Source: Ottowia massiliensis
Lineage (GTDB): Bacteria > Pseudomonadota > Gammaproteobacteria > Burkholderiales > Burkholderiaceae_C
Assembly: GCF_900240305.1 (NCBI RefSeq)
Contig: NZ_LT964854.1
Location: forward strand, 372,001-436,000
DNA length: 64,000 nucleotides
Direction: 5' to 3'
This document shows positions 33,568 through 42,498 of this stretch, one piece after another. The notes beneath the pieces are model-generated. The model saw only the letters and a program-made list of their open reading frames with translations. It ran no database searches and had not been told where the DNA came from. A program made the position numbers and the translations under genes. Position 1 is the stretch's first letter. Each line of letters opens with the position of its first letter.

Positions 33568-34562
33568 GGCTGGCCTTCCTCTGTATTGGGCGCATCCGGT
33601 GGCTGCATTCGCAGCCCGGCGTAAACGAAGGCGCGGGCCTCTGGGGCGTAGGCGATGAGTTCGCCCCCATCCCACAGCGGGAAGGTGCAGACCGTTTTCC
33701 CCATGCGCAGGAATTCCTGGCGCACGTACTGCGCCAGGGCGTTCAGGTCATGCAGCGCAACGTTTTGCGGTGCCTCTGCCGCTGAAATCACCAGATCGGT
33801 GGGCGGCACATGCACCAACTCCAGGCCCATGCGCTGAAATGCCAGTACCAGCAGGGAGCGTGACGGTTCCTGGTCAAGGTAGTGCGGCAGCGCGGCCAGG
33901 GTTTCGTCATAGCGCAGCGGCTTGCGCTTGGCCATGATGAATTCGCGCAGCCGTGCAAACACATCGTCAAGCGCCTGCAAGCCTTTGGTGCTGATCTTGG
34001 TGCCGATGTCCCTGCCCTGGTTCAGCTCGCCATAGGCGTCGCTGGTCAGCCAGGCGCGGCGCGTCACCGTGTCCACCACGCAGTGCAGGATGTTCTGTGC
34101 AAAACCGTCTGTGCGCTCGACCAGGCCGAATTCGATGGTGTCCAAGCCATTGAGAGTGACCGTGGCCCACAGACCATTGCGCTCGTCGCCATGCAGGCAC
34201 TGCGTGGCCATGCCTTGTAGGGGAATGATGAAGCCCAGCTCTTCCAGCTTGGCCAGCAGCAGCTCGACCGTGGCGTTGATGGGCGTCGGTGGTGGCGCGG
34301 GCGCCGCAGTGTCCTGGGGTGGTTCAGGCTGCGCCGGTGGCAGCCGCCCACCAAACCGTGCCTCGTACCACTCGCCCAGGATTTCCGTGGCGAGCTCGGA
34401 CTCGCGCAGGCCTCGGACCTTGGCTTCATGTCGGATCGCATCCGCCAGACGCACGTCCAGCATCCAGTTGGTTTGCGCTATCGCACCCTGGGCCTTCTTG
34501 CGCTCGCGGTAGCGGCGTTGGTATTCGGCGGAGGACTGCCTGCCGGTTCGTGGACGTGCCAT
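33564..34562 (-). CDS. Hypothetical protein, 332 aa, with RHH-like N-terminal region
   Basis: The N-terminus is strongly basic (MARPRTGRQSSAEYQRRYRE), then a segment that could be a ribbon-helix-helix (MLDVRLADAIRHEAKVRG, RESELATEILGEWYE), a Pro-rich linker (residues 75-95) and a larger C-terminal domain with no motif I know. The first gene of the operon reading left from the divergent region at 34563-34661; palindromes there suggest it may regulate itself. Confidence 0.6.
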   Translation of the reverse strand: MARPRTGRQSSAEYQRRYRERKKAQGAIAQTNWMLDVRLADAIRHEAKVRGLRESELATEILGEWYEARFGGRLPPAQPEPPQDTAAPAPPPTPINATVELLLAKLEELGFIIPLQGMATQCLHGDERNGLWATVTLNGLDTIEFGLVERTDGFAQNILHCVVDTVTRRAWLTSDAYGELNQGRDIGTKISTKGLQALDDVFARLREFIMAKRKPLRYDETLAALPHYLDQEPSRSLLVLAFQRMGLELVHVPPTDLVISAAEAPQNVALHDLNALAQYVRQEFLRMGKTVCTFPLWDGGELIAYAPEARAFVYAGLRMQPPDAPNTEEGQP

Positions 34563-34568
34563 GCTTGT

Positions 34569-34593
34569 TTAATTAACAACACTAGTTAAACTA
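34569..34593. promoter_or_regulatory. Candidate operators in the divergent promoter region
   Basis: TTAATTAA (34569-34576) and TAGTTAAACTA (34583-34593) are palindromes side by side between two divergent operons. Candidate binding sites for the 332-aa protein. Confidence 0.4.
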
Positions 34594-34661
34594 ACTATCC
34601 ATGAAATCACCATTCCATGCAAGCCCATGCCTGTGACAACAATTCTTTTCGGGAGATGTGC

Positions 34662-34898
34662 ATGACAGCCAACCATGCCCTGCCCATGAGCCAGAAGCAG
34701 GCCGACGCACTACGGCGGGAATGGGCGTTGCTGCTCAAGCTGGGCTACGCCAGCCAATGGACACCAGCACAAAAGATGGCGCGACAGGATGAAATCGCCG
34801 CTTTGCTGCTGCTGGCGGGTCAGGTCCTGCCACGAGCATTGACCCGACAGGGAGAGCTGGTCAACGTGGATGTTGCCCCGCCAGGGGAGGCGCAATGA
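34662..34898 (+). CDS. Hypothetical protein, 78 aa
   Basis: A small soluble protein (MTANHALPMSQKQADALRRE) with no recognised domain. The ATG at 34662 has GGGAG upstream, which decides against the longer frame. Its stop overlaps the phosphoesterase ATG (ATGA), so it leads a three-gene operon. Confidence 0.6.
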   Translation: MTANHALPMSQKQADALRREWALLLKLGYASQWTPAQKMARQDEIAALLLLAGQVLPRALTRQGELVNVDVAPPGEAQ

Positions 34899-35617
34899 TT
34901 TACTTCTTTGGCGACACCCACGGCCACTTCCGGCATGTGCTGGAGATCGTCTCCAGGGATCGCCCGGCAGCCATCGTCTTTTTGGGCGACCTGCAGGCGC
35001 AGCGCCCGTTGGAGGTGGAGTTGGAGTCCATCCTGGAGATGACCGAAGTGTGGTTCATCCACGGCAACCACGACACGGACTCCGATGCTGACTATGACAA
35101 CCTGTTTGGCTCCGCACTGGCGGACAGGAACCTGCATGGCCGCGTCGCCGTGGTCGATGGCGTGCGCATTGCCGGGCTGGGCGGTGTGTTCCGGGGACAG
35201 GTGTGGATGCCGCCGGTGGACTGGCTGTACGAGAGCTCTAAGGAGTTCACCGCGCGCTGCGGCAGGGGCAATCGCTGGCGCGACGGCCTGCCGCGCAAGC
35301 ACCGCAGCTCCATCTTCCCGGAGGACTACTTTCGCCTGGTCTCGCAACGTGCCGATATTCTGGTGACGCACGAGGCGCCCAGCGCGCACCCGCATGGCTT
35401 TGATGCGATTGCTGAACTGGCGCGCAGCCTGCGTGTGGGCAAGGCGTTCCATGGCCACCACCATGACTGCCTGGACTACAGCCGGGATCAGGTGCGACTG
35501 GGGTTTGCGGCCTTTGGCGTGGGGTTTTGCGGGGTGACCGACATGAACGGCGGCTGCATTCAGCCCGGGAAGTTTGACCAAGCACGGGCAGCACGCCTGC
35601 GGCAGGGGAGTGTATGA
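34895..35617 (+). CDS. Calcineurin-like metallophosphoesterase
   Basis: The 240-residue protein has the complete metallophosphoesterase metal site: GDTHGH (residues 6-11), FLGDL, GNHD, and C-terminal THE and GHHHD motifs. It would hydrolyse phosphate esters such as nucleotides or phosphoproteins; the substrate is not evident. The insert between GNHD and THE is larger than in minimal members. It overlaps both neighbours by 4 bases, so it works with two proteins of unknown function. Confidence 0.85.
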   Translation: MIYFFGDTHGHFRHVLEIVSRDRPAAIVFLGDLQAQRPLEVELESILEMTEVWFIHGNHDTDSDADYDNLFGSALADRNLHGRVAVVDGVRIAGLGGVFRGQVWMPPVDWLYESSKEFTARCGRGNRWRDGLPRKHRSSIFPEDYFRLVSQRADILVTHEAPSAHPHGFDAIAELARSLRVGKAFHGHHHDCLDYSRDQVRLGFAAFGVGFCGVTDMNGGCIQPGKFDQARAARLRQGSV

Positions 35618-36249
35618 AAGACCAACGACAAGAGCGTTTGGGGCGCTTGCAGCGGGAGTACCACCGAAACCATCCATGGCGGCTGGGGCAGGGCGGATTG
35701 TTCGTCCCGCACAGCTATGCCGAGGTCAAGCAGGATGCATTGTCTTGGTGGGATGACGTGGGCTTCATCCTCAATCGTCGGCGCGTCATCGTGTGGTGGC
35801 GGCATCCACGCCACGTGTACCGCGATGCGATTGAAGAGCTGGCGCAGGAGCAAACTGGTGAGTTCCCGTTCGACGATTGGTTGACGCGAGGTGCAATTCC
35901 GAACTACCGCAAGGTAGGTCGATCGCGCAAGAAAATCGTCAGTTACACCTGCCGCCCGCCATCTGAAGCATCACGTGCATATTTCCAGCGTCTGCGAGCC
36001 CTGGAACAGGAAATGTCAGCGCAAGGGATTGACTGCAGTGTGCGCCCCAGCAGCAAGCGCAAGCGCCTGTCGTGGGCAACCGGGCTGGAGTTGGTTGCGC
36101 CACTGGAGGTGCGCAACGAACAGGAGCTTGCCGTCGTGGCCGATCTGGCCCGAAGCCTGCTGCTGGGCAGAACCACGCTTGAGCGGGAATTCGCCGACTA
36201 TTGCTACGACAAGGCGATCTGGTTATCCGAGGCAGCAGCCAGAGCATAG
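35614..36249 (+). CDS. Hypothetical protein, 211 aa
   Basis: I do not recognise the family. It is basic, rich in Arg and Trp, without membrane segments (FVPHSYAEVKQDALSWWDDV, VIVWWRHPRHVYRDAIEELA). The ATG overlaps the phosphoesterase stop, so it is probably a functional partner. It converges with hipA, 50 bases away. Confidence 0.6.
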   Translation: MKDQRQERLGRLQREYHRNHPWRLGQGGLFVPHSYAEVKQDALSWWDDVGFILNRRRVIVWWRHPRHVYRDAIEELAQEQTGEFPFDDWLTRGAIPNYRKVGRSRKKIVSYTCRPPSEASRAYFQRLRALEQEMSAQGIDCSVRPSSKRKRLSWATGLELVAPLEVRNEQELAVVADLARSLLLGRTTLEREFADYCYDKAIWLSEAAARA

Positions 36250-36299
36250 CCATCCATTGCGATAGGCTGGATGGCCGAGGCATCTACGGTGGCCATGCG

Positions 36300-37607
36300 T
36301 CAGGCAATTTGCTTGGTCATCTCTTTGAGGACGGTGTGCAAGATGGCTCTGAGGCATCGCAATTCGCCTGCCAGGGTAGCTGCCAGTTCTGGGCGCGTCT
36401 GGACGATTCGGGCGTTATCGGCCTCAACCTCGGCGTACAGCGTTTCAGCTTCCGGCATCACACGATGGCGCAGGTTTTCCAATAGGCGCCCTGCAGTGCC
36501 TTTGGCCAGGTTCAGTGCCTCCCCAGCTTGCAGCAGCACGCCACGATGGATATTGGAGAAGTGGTGAACGCCCAAAATGGGCCAGGCTAGTGGGGTTTGC
36601 GCGGGCCAGCCGTTCTTGTCAAAGGCGGGGGAGTCGTAGGTGGCGACGCTGAGCAGGTCATAGAACGGCGCCAGCTGCACGCCCTCGTGCGAGACCAGAA
36701 AGCTCAGGTTTTTCAAGTGGGCATCGCTGTTGCCCACGAGCACGTTGAACACCAGCCAGCCAAACAGCCGCGTGCGTGCCACAGCCGGGCTACGGCAGGC
36801 CCTGGCCAGAGCCGCCAAGCTATCCATGCTGCCCTGGCTGTACTTGAAGCCACGATCGAGGCCAAGCAACTGGCAAGCATCGATGGCGTGACGGCGCTGC
36901 CACCCCTGGGGGCCTGACACCCGGTCAAAACGATCAACCAGGTACACCGGCGAGGGCACGTAGCGTCGATGCACGTTGGGCACATCCAGGCCGAGTCGCT
37001 GGGCCAGCCGCATGACAAACCATTCGTTGATGACGGAATGAGGGTAGTCCTCGTCAGGGTGATCAGGCTTGAGGATGTGGGTGGAAGGCGTGGCACCGGC
37101 AGGCTCAAACAATGCGCCCTCTTGCAAGACAACGGCCAGCTTGTGCTGCGCCCCAGCCAGCGACATGCGCTTGATTGCTGCGTGCGTCAATGGCGCCTTC
37201 GGCATCTGCAGGATGCGCGCCTGCAAGGGCTCATCAGGCAAAGGGCGCAACGGCTCGGTGGCTTGGAGCGCGGCCTCGGGCGGCAGTAAAGTCAGCGATC
37301 CGGCAGACTCCGCGCCATACCACGCCAGCAGGCCGAAAGCATCGGCAGCATCCAGCCTGGCATCACCGGCCAGCAGGGTGCGTTGCCCCTCCTCGGGCAG
37401 CAGATTGTCAAAGTACCACTGCACCGGGCGCTGACTGGCGCCGTCCAGCAAGGGCTCGGCGGTCAGTGGCAGGTGCGGGCTCAGCGCAAAGGCCTGCGGG
37501 TGGTTCAACCAGCTTGCGGCGTATTGAAAACTCCACAGGCCTGCCACCTCTTGCAGGCTGCCGACTTCCTGCTGATTGATCGAGGCACGCAGTGAGCGGC
37601 CATTCAT
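36300..37607 (-). CDS. hipA: HipA-family Ser/Thr kinase toxin
   Basis: HipA toxins phosphorylate translation factors and cause growth arrest. The 435-residue protein has the N-terminal Couple_hipA region (YFDNLLPEEGQR), a HipA kinase core with SLAGAQHKLAVVL (P-loop), HILKPDHP, and the catalytic NSDAHLKNLSFL with APFYDLLS (DFG-like Asp). It overlaps hipB by 4 bases (ATGA). Its exact target is unknown; the sequence is full length, so it may be active and restrained by HipB. Confidence 0.93.
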   Translation of the reverse strand: MNGRSLRASINQQEVGSLQEVAGLWSFQYAASWLNHPQAFALSPHLPLTAEPLLDGASQRPVQWYFDNLLPEEGQRTLLAGDARLDAADAFGLLAWYGAESAGSLTLLPPEAALQATEPLRPLPDEPLQARILQMPKAPLTHAAIKRMSLAGAQHKLAVVLQEGALFEPAGATPSTHILKPDHPDEDYPHSVINEWFVMRLAQRLGLDVPNVHRRYVPSPVYLVDRFDRVSGPQGWQRRHAIDACQLLGLDRGFKYSQGSMDSLAALARACRSPAVARTRLFGWLVFNVLVGNSDAHLKNLSFLVSHEGVQLAPFYDLLSVATYDSPAFDKNGWPAQTPLAWPILGVHHFSNIHRGVLLQAGEALNLAKGTAGRLLENLRHRVMPEAETLYAEVEADNARIVQTRPELAATLAGELRCLRAILHTVLKEMTKQIA

Positions 37608-37867
37608 GACTGCCCCTTGCTGCGCACAGCCTCAAGATGTGCAGCCACGCCCTCTGGCACATCCACCATGACGCGGATGCCCAAACCCTCCAGCACCTGA
37701 AAGAGCTTTCCCCACTGCACGGATTCGCTGCCACGCTCCACCTTGCCCAGGAAGTTCTCGCTCACGCCGACACTACCGGCAGCATCGTCTTGGCGGATTT
37801 TTTGCGCCTTGCGGCTGGCACGTACCACTTTGCCGATGGTTGATGCGCTGGTTATGGGTATGTTCAT
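37604..37867 (-). CDS. hipB: HipB antitoxin/repressor
   Basis: The 87-residue XRE protein (RKAQKIRQDDAAGSVGVSENFL, KVERGSESVQWGKLFQVLEG) binds HipA and represses the operon. ATG 37867 was chosen; the frame's TTG two codons upstream is less likely. The first of three matching palindromes (AATCC-N12-GGATTT) lies 4 bases upstream of the start, which fits autoregulation. Confidence 0.9.
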   Translation of the reverse strand: MNIPITSASTIGKVVRASRKAQKIRQDDAAGSVGVSENFLGKVERGSESVQWGKLFQVLEGLGIRVMVDVPEGVAAHLEAVRSKGQS

Positions 37868-37871
37868 GGTC

Positions 37872-37993
37872 AATCCTCACAATTGCAAGGATTTTGAGCC
37901 AAACGAAGAGCCTTGACAATAAATCCACTCAGTCATGCGGATTTGCACGCAAGTCGGTTCTTCCGCAACAAAATCCTTACAATCACGAGGATT
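37872..37993. promoter_or_regulatory. Three HipB-type operators spaced exactly 50 bp
   Basis: AATCC-N12-GGATTT occurs at 37872-37893, 37922-37943 and 37972-37993. The 12-base spacers differ, but arms and spacing are constant. E. coli HipB uses TATCC-N8-GGATA, so half-sites agree and the spacer is 4 longer. This is probably a cooperative repressor array. Confidence 0.7.
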
Positions 37994-38096
37994 TTTAGAG
38001 CAGGCAACGCTGCGCGTTGCCTGCTCTCTACTCGTTTCTACGAAACCCGGAGAAATACAGCTACAGCCACCACCAGGTGGCAAGCCATCTCGATCA

Positions 38097-39203
38097 TCAG
38101 CCCAGCTTCTTGGCCAAATCTTCCGCTCGCGGATGGTAGTAGCGCTTGAGCATGCGCAAGTCTCGGTGCCCTGTCACTGCGGACAACTCCAGCACGTTGG
38201 ACAACTTTTCTGCCAGCCTCGAAGCCGCTTCATGGCGGGTATCGTGAAAGTGAACGTCGCTCAGGAAGCCTGGTTGCGGCCTTCTGCGTGCGGCTTTGCA
38301 GTCAGCCAGGTAGTCCTGCTGCGCTCGCTCAATCGCCCGCGCAAACCCCTTGCGCAACGCCATCGCAGTCGTCGGAAATACCGACCCAGCCACCCGTTCA
38401 ACAGGCTTTCCGCGTTCCGCCTTCGGGCGCGAAGGCAGCTCCTTCAGAATACTGACCGCTGTCGTGGACAACGGCACGGTGCGCGCATCACCATTCTTCG
38501 TGTCCGGCAGGTGCGCGGTGCGTCGTTTGAGATCGACGTTCTCCCACTGAAGGGCCAGCAACTCGCCCCTGCGCATTGCAGTTTCCAACGCCAGCCGCAC
38601 CAGCGGCAGCAACCACGGATTACGCGCCCCCTTGGTGAAGGTTCCATCCTGTTGGCGCACTCCGCCCGTCAGCGCTGCCAACAAGTAGCTTTCCTCTTCA
38701 TGCGAAAGCCGCCGATCCCGCGCTCGCGCCTTTTCCGGCCGCTTCACCAACGGAATCGGGTTCTCGACATGGATGCCCCACTCTCGTCGCGCATGGTTGA
38801 ACACTGTGGAAAGCACGTCGATTTCCCGATTGACGGTGCCTCCAGTCACCTCCTTGAGCCGACGGTCACGCCACCTGGCGACCTCCGTACTGGTGATGGC
38901 CGTCATCTTCAGACCCACCAGCGCCGCATCGCGCAAGAGCACATCGATCTTCACGGACTCGATGGCAGCAGACTTCTTCCCCGGCGTTATCTCCTGCTGA
39001 TAGCGTTTGAGAATCGCTGCAAGCGTGTTCTTCTCAGCCTCCCGCCGATCAATGAACCCCTTGGTTTCCAGTTCGCTCTCAACCGTGCGAACCCACTTCT
39101 CGGCATCTTCCTTGTACGTGAAGGTGCGGGACTGTTCCGGGAAGCCCTTGCGCCTCACCTTGGCCCGCCACTGATACTCCCCACGCTTTGTAATTTGCCC
39201 CAT
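38097..39203 (-). CDS. int: Tyrosine integrase of the tRNA-Pro island
   Basis: The 368-residue recombinase has an N-terminal arm-binding region (MGQITKRGEYQWRAKVRRKG), a core-binding domain and the catalytic domain: R211 (AMRRGELLAL), H320 and R323 (HFHDTRHE), H346 (TGHRDL) and nucleophile Y355 (KRYYHP). It reads away from the right att repeat, with only 91 bases between. Its position and the att pair make it the enzyme that inserted the 36-kb element. Candidate arm sites flank its start. Confidence 0.93.
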   Translation of the reverse strand: MGQITKRGEYQWRAKVRRKGFPEQSRTFTYKEDAEKWVRTVESELETKGFIDRREAEKNTLAAILKRYQQEITPGKKSAAIESVKIDVLLRDAALVGLKMTAITSTEVARWRDRRLKEVTGGTVNREIDVLSTVFNHARREWGIHVENPIPLVKRPEKARARDRRLSHEEESYLLAALTGGVRQQDGTFTKGARNPWLLPLVRLALETAMRRGELLALQWENVDLKRRTAHLPDTKNGDARTVPLSTTAVSILKELPSRPKAERGKPVERVAGSVFPTTAMALRKGFARAIERAQQDYLADCKAARRRPQPGFLSDVHFHDTRHEAASRLAEKLSNVLELSAVTGHRDLRMLKRYYHPRAEDLAKKLG

Positions 39204-39230
39204 GTCGCATTTGCCTCACATCGTCGCCAA

Positions 39231-39249
39231 TGGCCCAAGAATGGCCCAA
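39231..39249 (+). repeat. Tandem TGGCCCAA pair, candidate integrase arm sites (right end)
   Basis: TGGCCCAA at 39231 and 39242, 11 bp apart, the same as at 3301-3319. It lies between the integrase start and the right att repeat. Confidence 0.55.
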
Positions 39250-39294
39250 CAAATGCTATCACGGACACATATACCAGGGAGAAATGTAAAAAAT

Positions 39295-39347
39295 CGCTAC
39301 GTTCGGGACGTAGAGGCCGGAGGTTCGAATCCTCTCACCCCGACCAG
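39295..39347 (+). repeat. Right attachment repeat of the island (53 bp tRNA-Pro 3' copy)
   Basis: Identical to 3165-3217. It lacks the 5' half of the tRNA, so it cannot make a tRNA. Chromosomal sequence resumes at 39348. Confidence 0.95.
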
Positions 39348-39506
39348 CTGGTTCAGACAGCAACCTGCTGGAAAACAACACTCCCCCATAGGAAAACGCG
39401 TATTGTGTCGATTCATTCACACATTGCGCCGTCTTTTTGATTTACAAAAACTCACCATTCGACGATGATTGGCAGATAACTTTAGTCTGCAAATCTTTGG
39501 TCACCG

Positions 39507-41231
39507 ATGGCAACCGTTGAATCCCCCGCACAAGCAGCGCCTCTGCCCGGCTTGGCGCACACGCTGGTCATGACTGGCAAGCTCGGCCAGCAAGCCGCTG
39601 AAGACCTCTACAAGAAGGCGCAGCAGTCCAACAAAAATTTCATTGCGGAGCTAACTGGCTCCGGCGCTGTTTCCGCCTTCGACCTGGCGCACACCATCTC
39701 CGCTGCATTCGCGGCGCCGCTCATTGACGCCGCGGCCATTGACCCCAACCGCCTCCCACAGGATCTGATCGATCGCAAGCTGATCGTCAAATACCGCATC
39801 CTGCCTCTAAGCAAGAGAGGCAACCGGCTCATCATCGCAACAGCTGATCCCACGGATAACGAAGCTGCAGAAAAAGTCAAGTTCGCCACCCAGATGGGTG
39901 TGGAATGGGTCATTGCCGAATATGACAAACTTTCCCATCTGATCGAGACAGCCACTCGCGGCACAGGCGATGGAATGGACGGCATCAGCGCCGACGACTT
40001 CGAATTTGGCGAAGATGCCGCCAGCCCCAATGAAGCCGAAGAAGATGCTGAACAAGATGACAGCGAAGACACTCCTATCGTTCGCTTCCTGCAAAAAATG
40101 CTGGTAGACGCCGTCAGTATGCGCGCCTCTGACTTGCATTTTGAACCCTACGAATTCATGTACCGGGTGCGTTTTCGCATTGATGGCGAATTGCGCGAAA
40201 TTGCCAGTCCTCCACCCGGCATCAAAGAAAAACTGGCTTCTCGCATCAAGGTTATTTCGCGTCTTGATATTTCCGAAAAACGCGTGCCGCAAGATGGCCG
40301 CATGAAACTCAAACTGGGGCCTGATCGCGTGATCGATTTCCGCGTAAGCACCTTGCCCACCCTGTTTGGCGAGAAAATCGTGATCCGTATTCTGGACCCG
40401 AGCAGCGCCAAGTTGGGAATTGATGCCCTCGGCTACGAACCAATTGAAAAAGAGCGTTTGATGACGGCCATTGAGCGCCCCTATGGCATGATTCTCGTTA
40501 CCGGCCCCACGGGCTCCGGCAAAACTGTTTCGCTCTATACTTGTCTCAACTTATTAAACAAGCCAGGGGTCAATATATCCACCGCAGAGGATCCGGCTGA
40601 AATCAACTTGCCTGGCATCAACCAGGTCAATATGAATGACAAGGCTGGTCTGACATTTGCTGTCGCCCTCAGGGCCTTTCTCCGTCAGGATCCGGATATC
40701 ATCATGGTAGGTGAAATTCGTGATCTGGAAACAGCTGACATTGCCATCAAGGCGGCCCAAACAGGGCATTTAGTATTATCCACACTGCATACCAACGATG
40801 CCCCGACGACGTTAACGCGCATGCGAAATATGGGGATTGCCCCATTTAATATTGCATCCAGCGTCATTCTTATCACTGCCCAACGCTTGGCGCGGCGACT
40901 TTGTCCAAAATGCAAGGAACCCACTGATATACCCAATGACGTTCTCTTAGAGGCCGGGTTTACAGAAAAGGATCTGGATGGAAGCTGGACACCCTACAAA
41001 CCTGTCGGATGTGACGCATGCAACAATGGCTATAAAGGACGGGTCGGTATTTATCAAGTCATGCCTATTTCAGAAGAGATGCAGCGCATTATTCTCGCCG
41101 ATGGGAGCGCCCTGGAAATATCCGATCAGGCTCGCTCCGAAGGAGTCCGTTCCTTGCGTGAGTCTGGTCTGCATAAAGTGAAGATAGGCGTTACTTCACT
41201 TGAAGAAGTTTTGGCCGTTACTAACGAATAA
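39507..41231 (+). CDS. pilB: Type IV pilus extension ATPase PilB
   Basis: PilB powers pilin polymerisation at the inner membrane. The 574-residue protein has the N-terminal MshEN/GspE_N domains, an acidic linker (about 170-190), and the hexameric ATPase: Walker A GPTGSGKT, Walker B VGEIRDLETADI, His box LSTLHTNDAPTT and the zinc-binding CPKC...CDAC loop. It begins the pilB-pilC-pilD cluster, now separated from tRNA-Pro by the island. Confidence 0.96.
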   Translation: MATVESPAQAAPLPGLAHTLVMTGKLGQQAAEDLYKKAQQSNKNFIAELTGSGAVSAFDLAHTISAAFAAPLIDAAAIDPNRLPQDLIDRKLIVKYRILPLSKRGNRLIIATADPTDNEAAEKVKFATQMGVEWVIAEYDKLSHLIETATRGTGDGMDGISADDFEFGEDAASPNEAEEDAEQDDSEDTPIVRFLQKMLVDAVSMRASDLHFEPYEFMYRVRFRIDGELREIASPPPGIKEKLASRIKVISRLDISEKRVPQDGRMKLKLGPDRVIDFRVSTLPTLFGEKIVIRILDPSSAKLGIDALGYEPIEKERLMTAIERPYGMILVTGPTGSGKTVSLYTCLNLLNKPGVNISTAEDPAEINLPGINQVNMNDKAGLTFAVALRAFLRQDPDIIMVGEIRDLETADIAIKAAQTGHLVLSTLHTNDAPTTLTRMRNMGIAPFNIASSVILITAQRLARRLCPKCKEPTDIPNDVLLEAGFTEKDLDGSWTPYKPVGCDACNNGYKGRVGIYQVMPISEEMQRIILADGSALEISDQARSEGVRSLRESGLHKVKIGVTSLEEVLAVTNE

Positions 41232-41265
41232 ACCCTCTCAAAGATCTCAAGGGAGCGCACCGAAT

Positions 41266-42495
41266 ATGGCAACAGCAACCTCACGCCCAAACATGAAATC
41301 CGTCAAAGAGGTTATCTTTGAATGGGAAGGCAAAGATCGCAACGGCAAAATTGTCCGGGGCGAGTTGCGAGCCGCCGGCGAGCATCAGGTCCAAGCTACC
41401 TTGCGCAGGCAAGGCATTTTAGTAACAAAAGTGCGCAAGCGCCGGATGCGGTCTGGCAAAAAGATCGCGCCCAAAGACATAGCCATATTCACCCGACAGC
41501 TCGCCACCATGATGAAGGCGGGCGTGCCGTTGCTGCAATCCTTTGACATTGTTGGTCGGGGCAGTACCAACCCCAGCGTTGCCAAGCTGCTCAATGACAT
41601 TCGCACTGATGTGGAATCAGGCTCTTCTTTGTCATCGGCCTTTCGGAAACATCCACTCTATTTCAATACCCTCTACTGTAATCTGGTAGAGGCCGGGGAA
41701 GCGGCAGGCATTTTGGAAGATATTCTGGACCGTCTTGCCATCTATATGGAAAAGACGGAAGCTATTAAGTCAAAAATCAAATCAGCTTTGATGTATCCGA
41801 CTGCTGTTATTATTGTGGCATTTGTAGTCGTCGCTTTGATCATGATTTTTGTTATCCCGGCATTCAAGAGCGTCTTCGAAAATTTTGGCGCAGATTTGCC
41901 AGCGCCAACGCTTTTTGTGATCGCCATGAGCGAATTTTTCGTAAGCTACTGGTATATCATATTTATCGGAATATTTGCTGGAGTGTATTTGTTCCTGCAG
42001 TCATGGAAGAGAAATGAGAAGATGCAGATGTTCATGGATCGGTTGCTTCTGCAAATACCGATTTTTGGCAATTTGATCGAAAAGTCAGTGATCGCGCGCT
42101 GGACGCGAACCCTTTCAACCATGTTTGCAGCCGGTGTTCCCCTCGTTGAATCCTTGGATTCGGTTGGCGGCGCGGCAGGCAACTATATCTACAAGTCGGC
42201 GACTCAAAAAATTCAACAGGAAGTTTCAACCGGTACCAGCCTGACGAATGCCATGTCCAATGCGAATGTGTTTCCAAGCATGGTCATACAAATGACTGCC
42301 ATTGGTGAAGAATCCGGTTCCATTGACCATATGCTTGGCAAAGCGGCCGATTTCTACGAAGCCGAAGTTGATGAGATGGTTGCCGGACTGTCAAGCCTGA
42401 TGGAGCCTATCATTATTGTTTTCCTTGGAACCATTATTGGCGGCATTGTTGTCTCAATGTATTTGCCGATCTTCAAGCTGGGTTCTGTTGTCTGA
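41266..42495 (+). CDS. pilC: Type IV pilus inner-membrane platform protein PilC
   Basis: PilC is the polytopic platform on which PilB acts. The 409-residue protein holds two T2SF (GspF) domains (FTRQLATMMKAGVPLLQSFD and ARWTRTLSTMFAAGVPLVES) and three hydrophobic segments (about 175-210, 225-245, 375-405). ATG 41266 has GGGAG upstream at normal spacing; the longer frame overlaps pilB. Confidence 0.95.
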   Translation: MATATSRPNMKSVKEVIFEWEGKDRNGKIVRGELRAAGEHQVQATLRRQGILVTKVRKRRMRSGKKIAPKDIAIFTRQLATMMKAGVPLLQSFDIVGRGSTNPSVAKLLNDIRTDVESGSSLSSAFRKHPLYFNTLYCNLVEAGEAAGILEDILDRLAIYMEKTEAIKSKIKSALMYPTAVIIVAFVVVALIMIFVIPAFKSVFENFGADLPAPTLFVIAMSEFFVSYWYIIFIGIFAGVYLFLQSWKRNEKMQMFMDRLLLQIPIFGNLIEKSVIARWTRTLSTMFAAGVPLVESLDSVGGAAGNYIYKSATQKIQQEVSTGTSLTNAMSNANVFPSMVIQMTAIGEESGSIDHMLGKAADFYEAEVDEMVAGLSSLMEPIIIVFLGTIIGGIVVSMYLPIFKLGSVV

Positions 42496-42498
42496 GAT

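Larger units (their letters stand above)
3218..39347. mobile_element. Integrated mosaic element (genomic island) in tRNA-Pro
   Basis: About 36 kb lies between the two 53-bp repeats. It carries a tyrosine integrase next to the right repeat, RepA and ParA genes, fragments of a Tn4371-like conjugative element, an IS5-family element, CBASS, type I restriction-modification and hipBA. Base composition changes several times inside, with an AT-rich patch at 28.5-31.4 kb, so it is a mosaic. It separates tRNA-Pro from pilB. Confidence 0.93.

Noticed and set aside
37935..39440. 501-aa plus-strand frame through the integrase and att repeat
   Set aside because: Reads antisense to a clear integrase and through the tRNA fragment; no domain.
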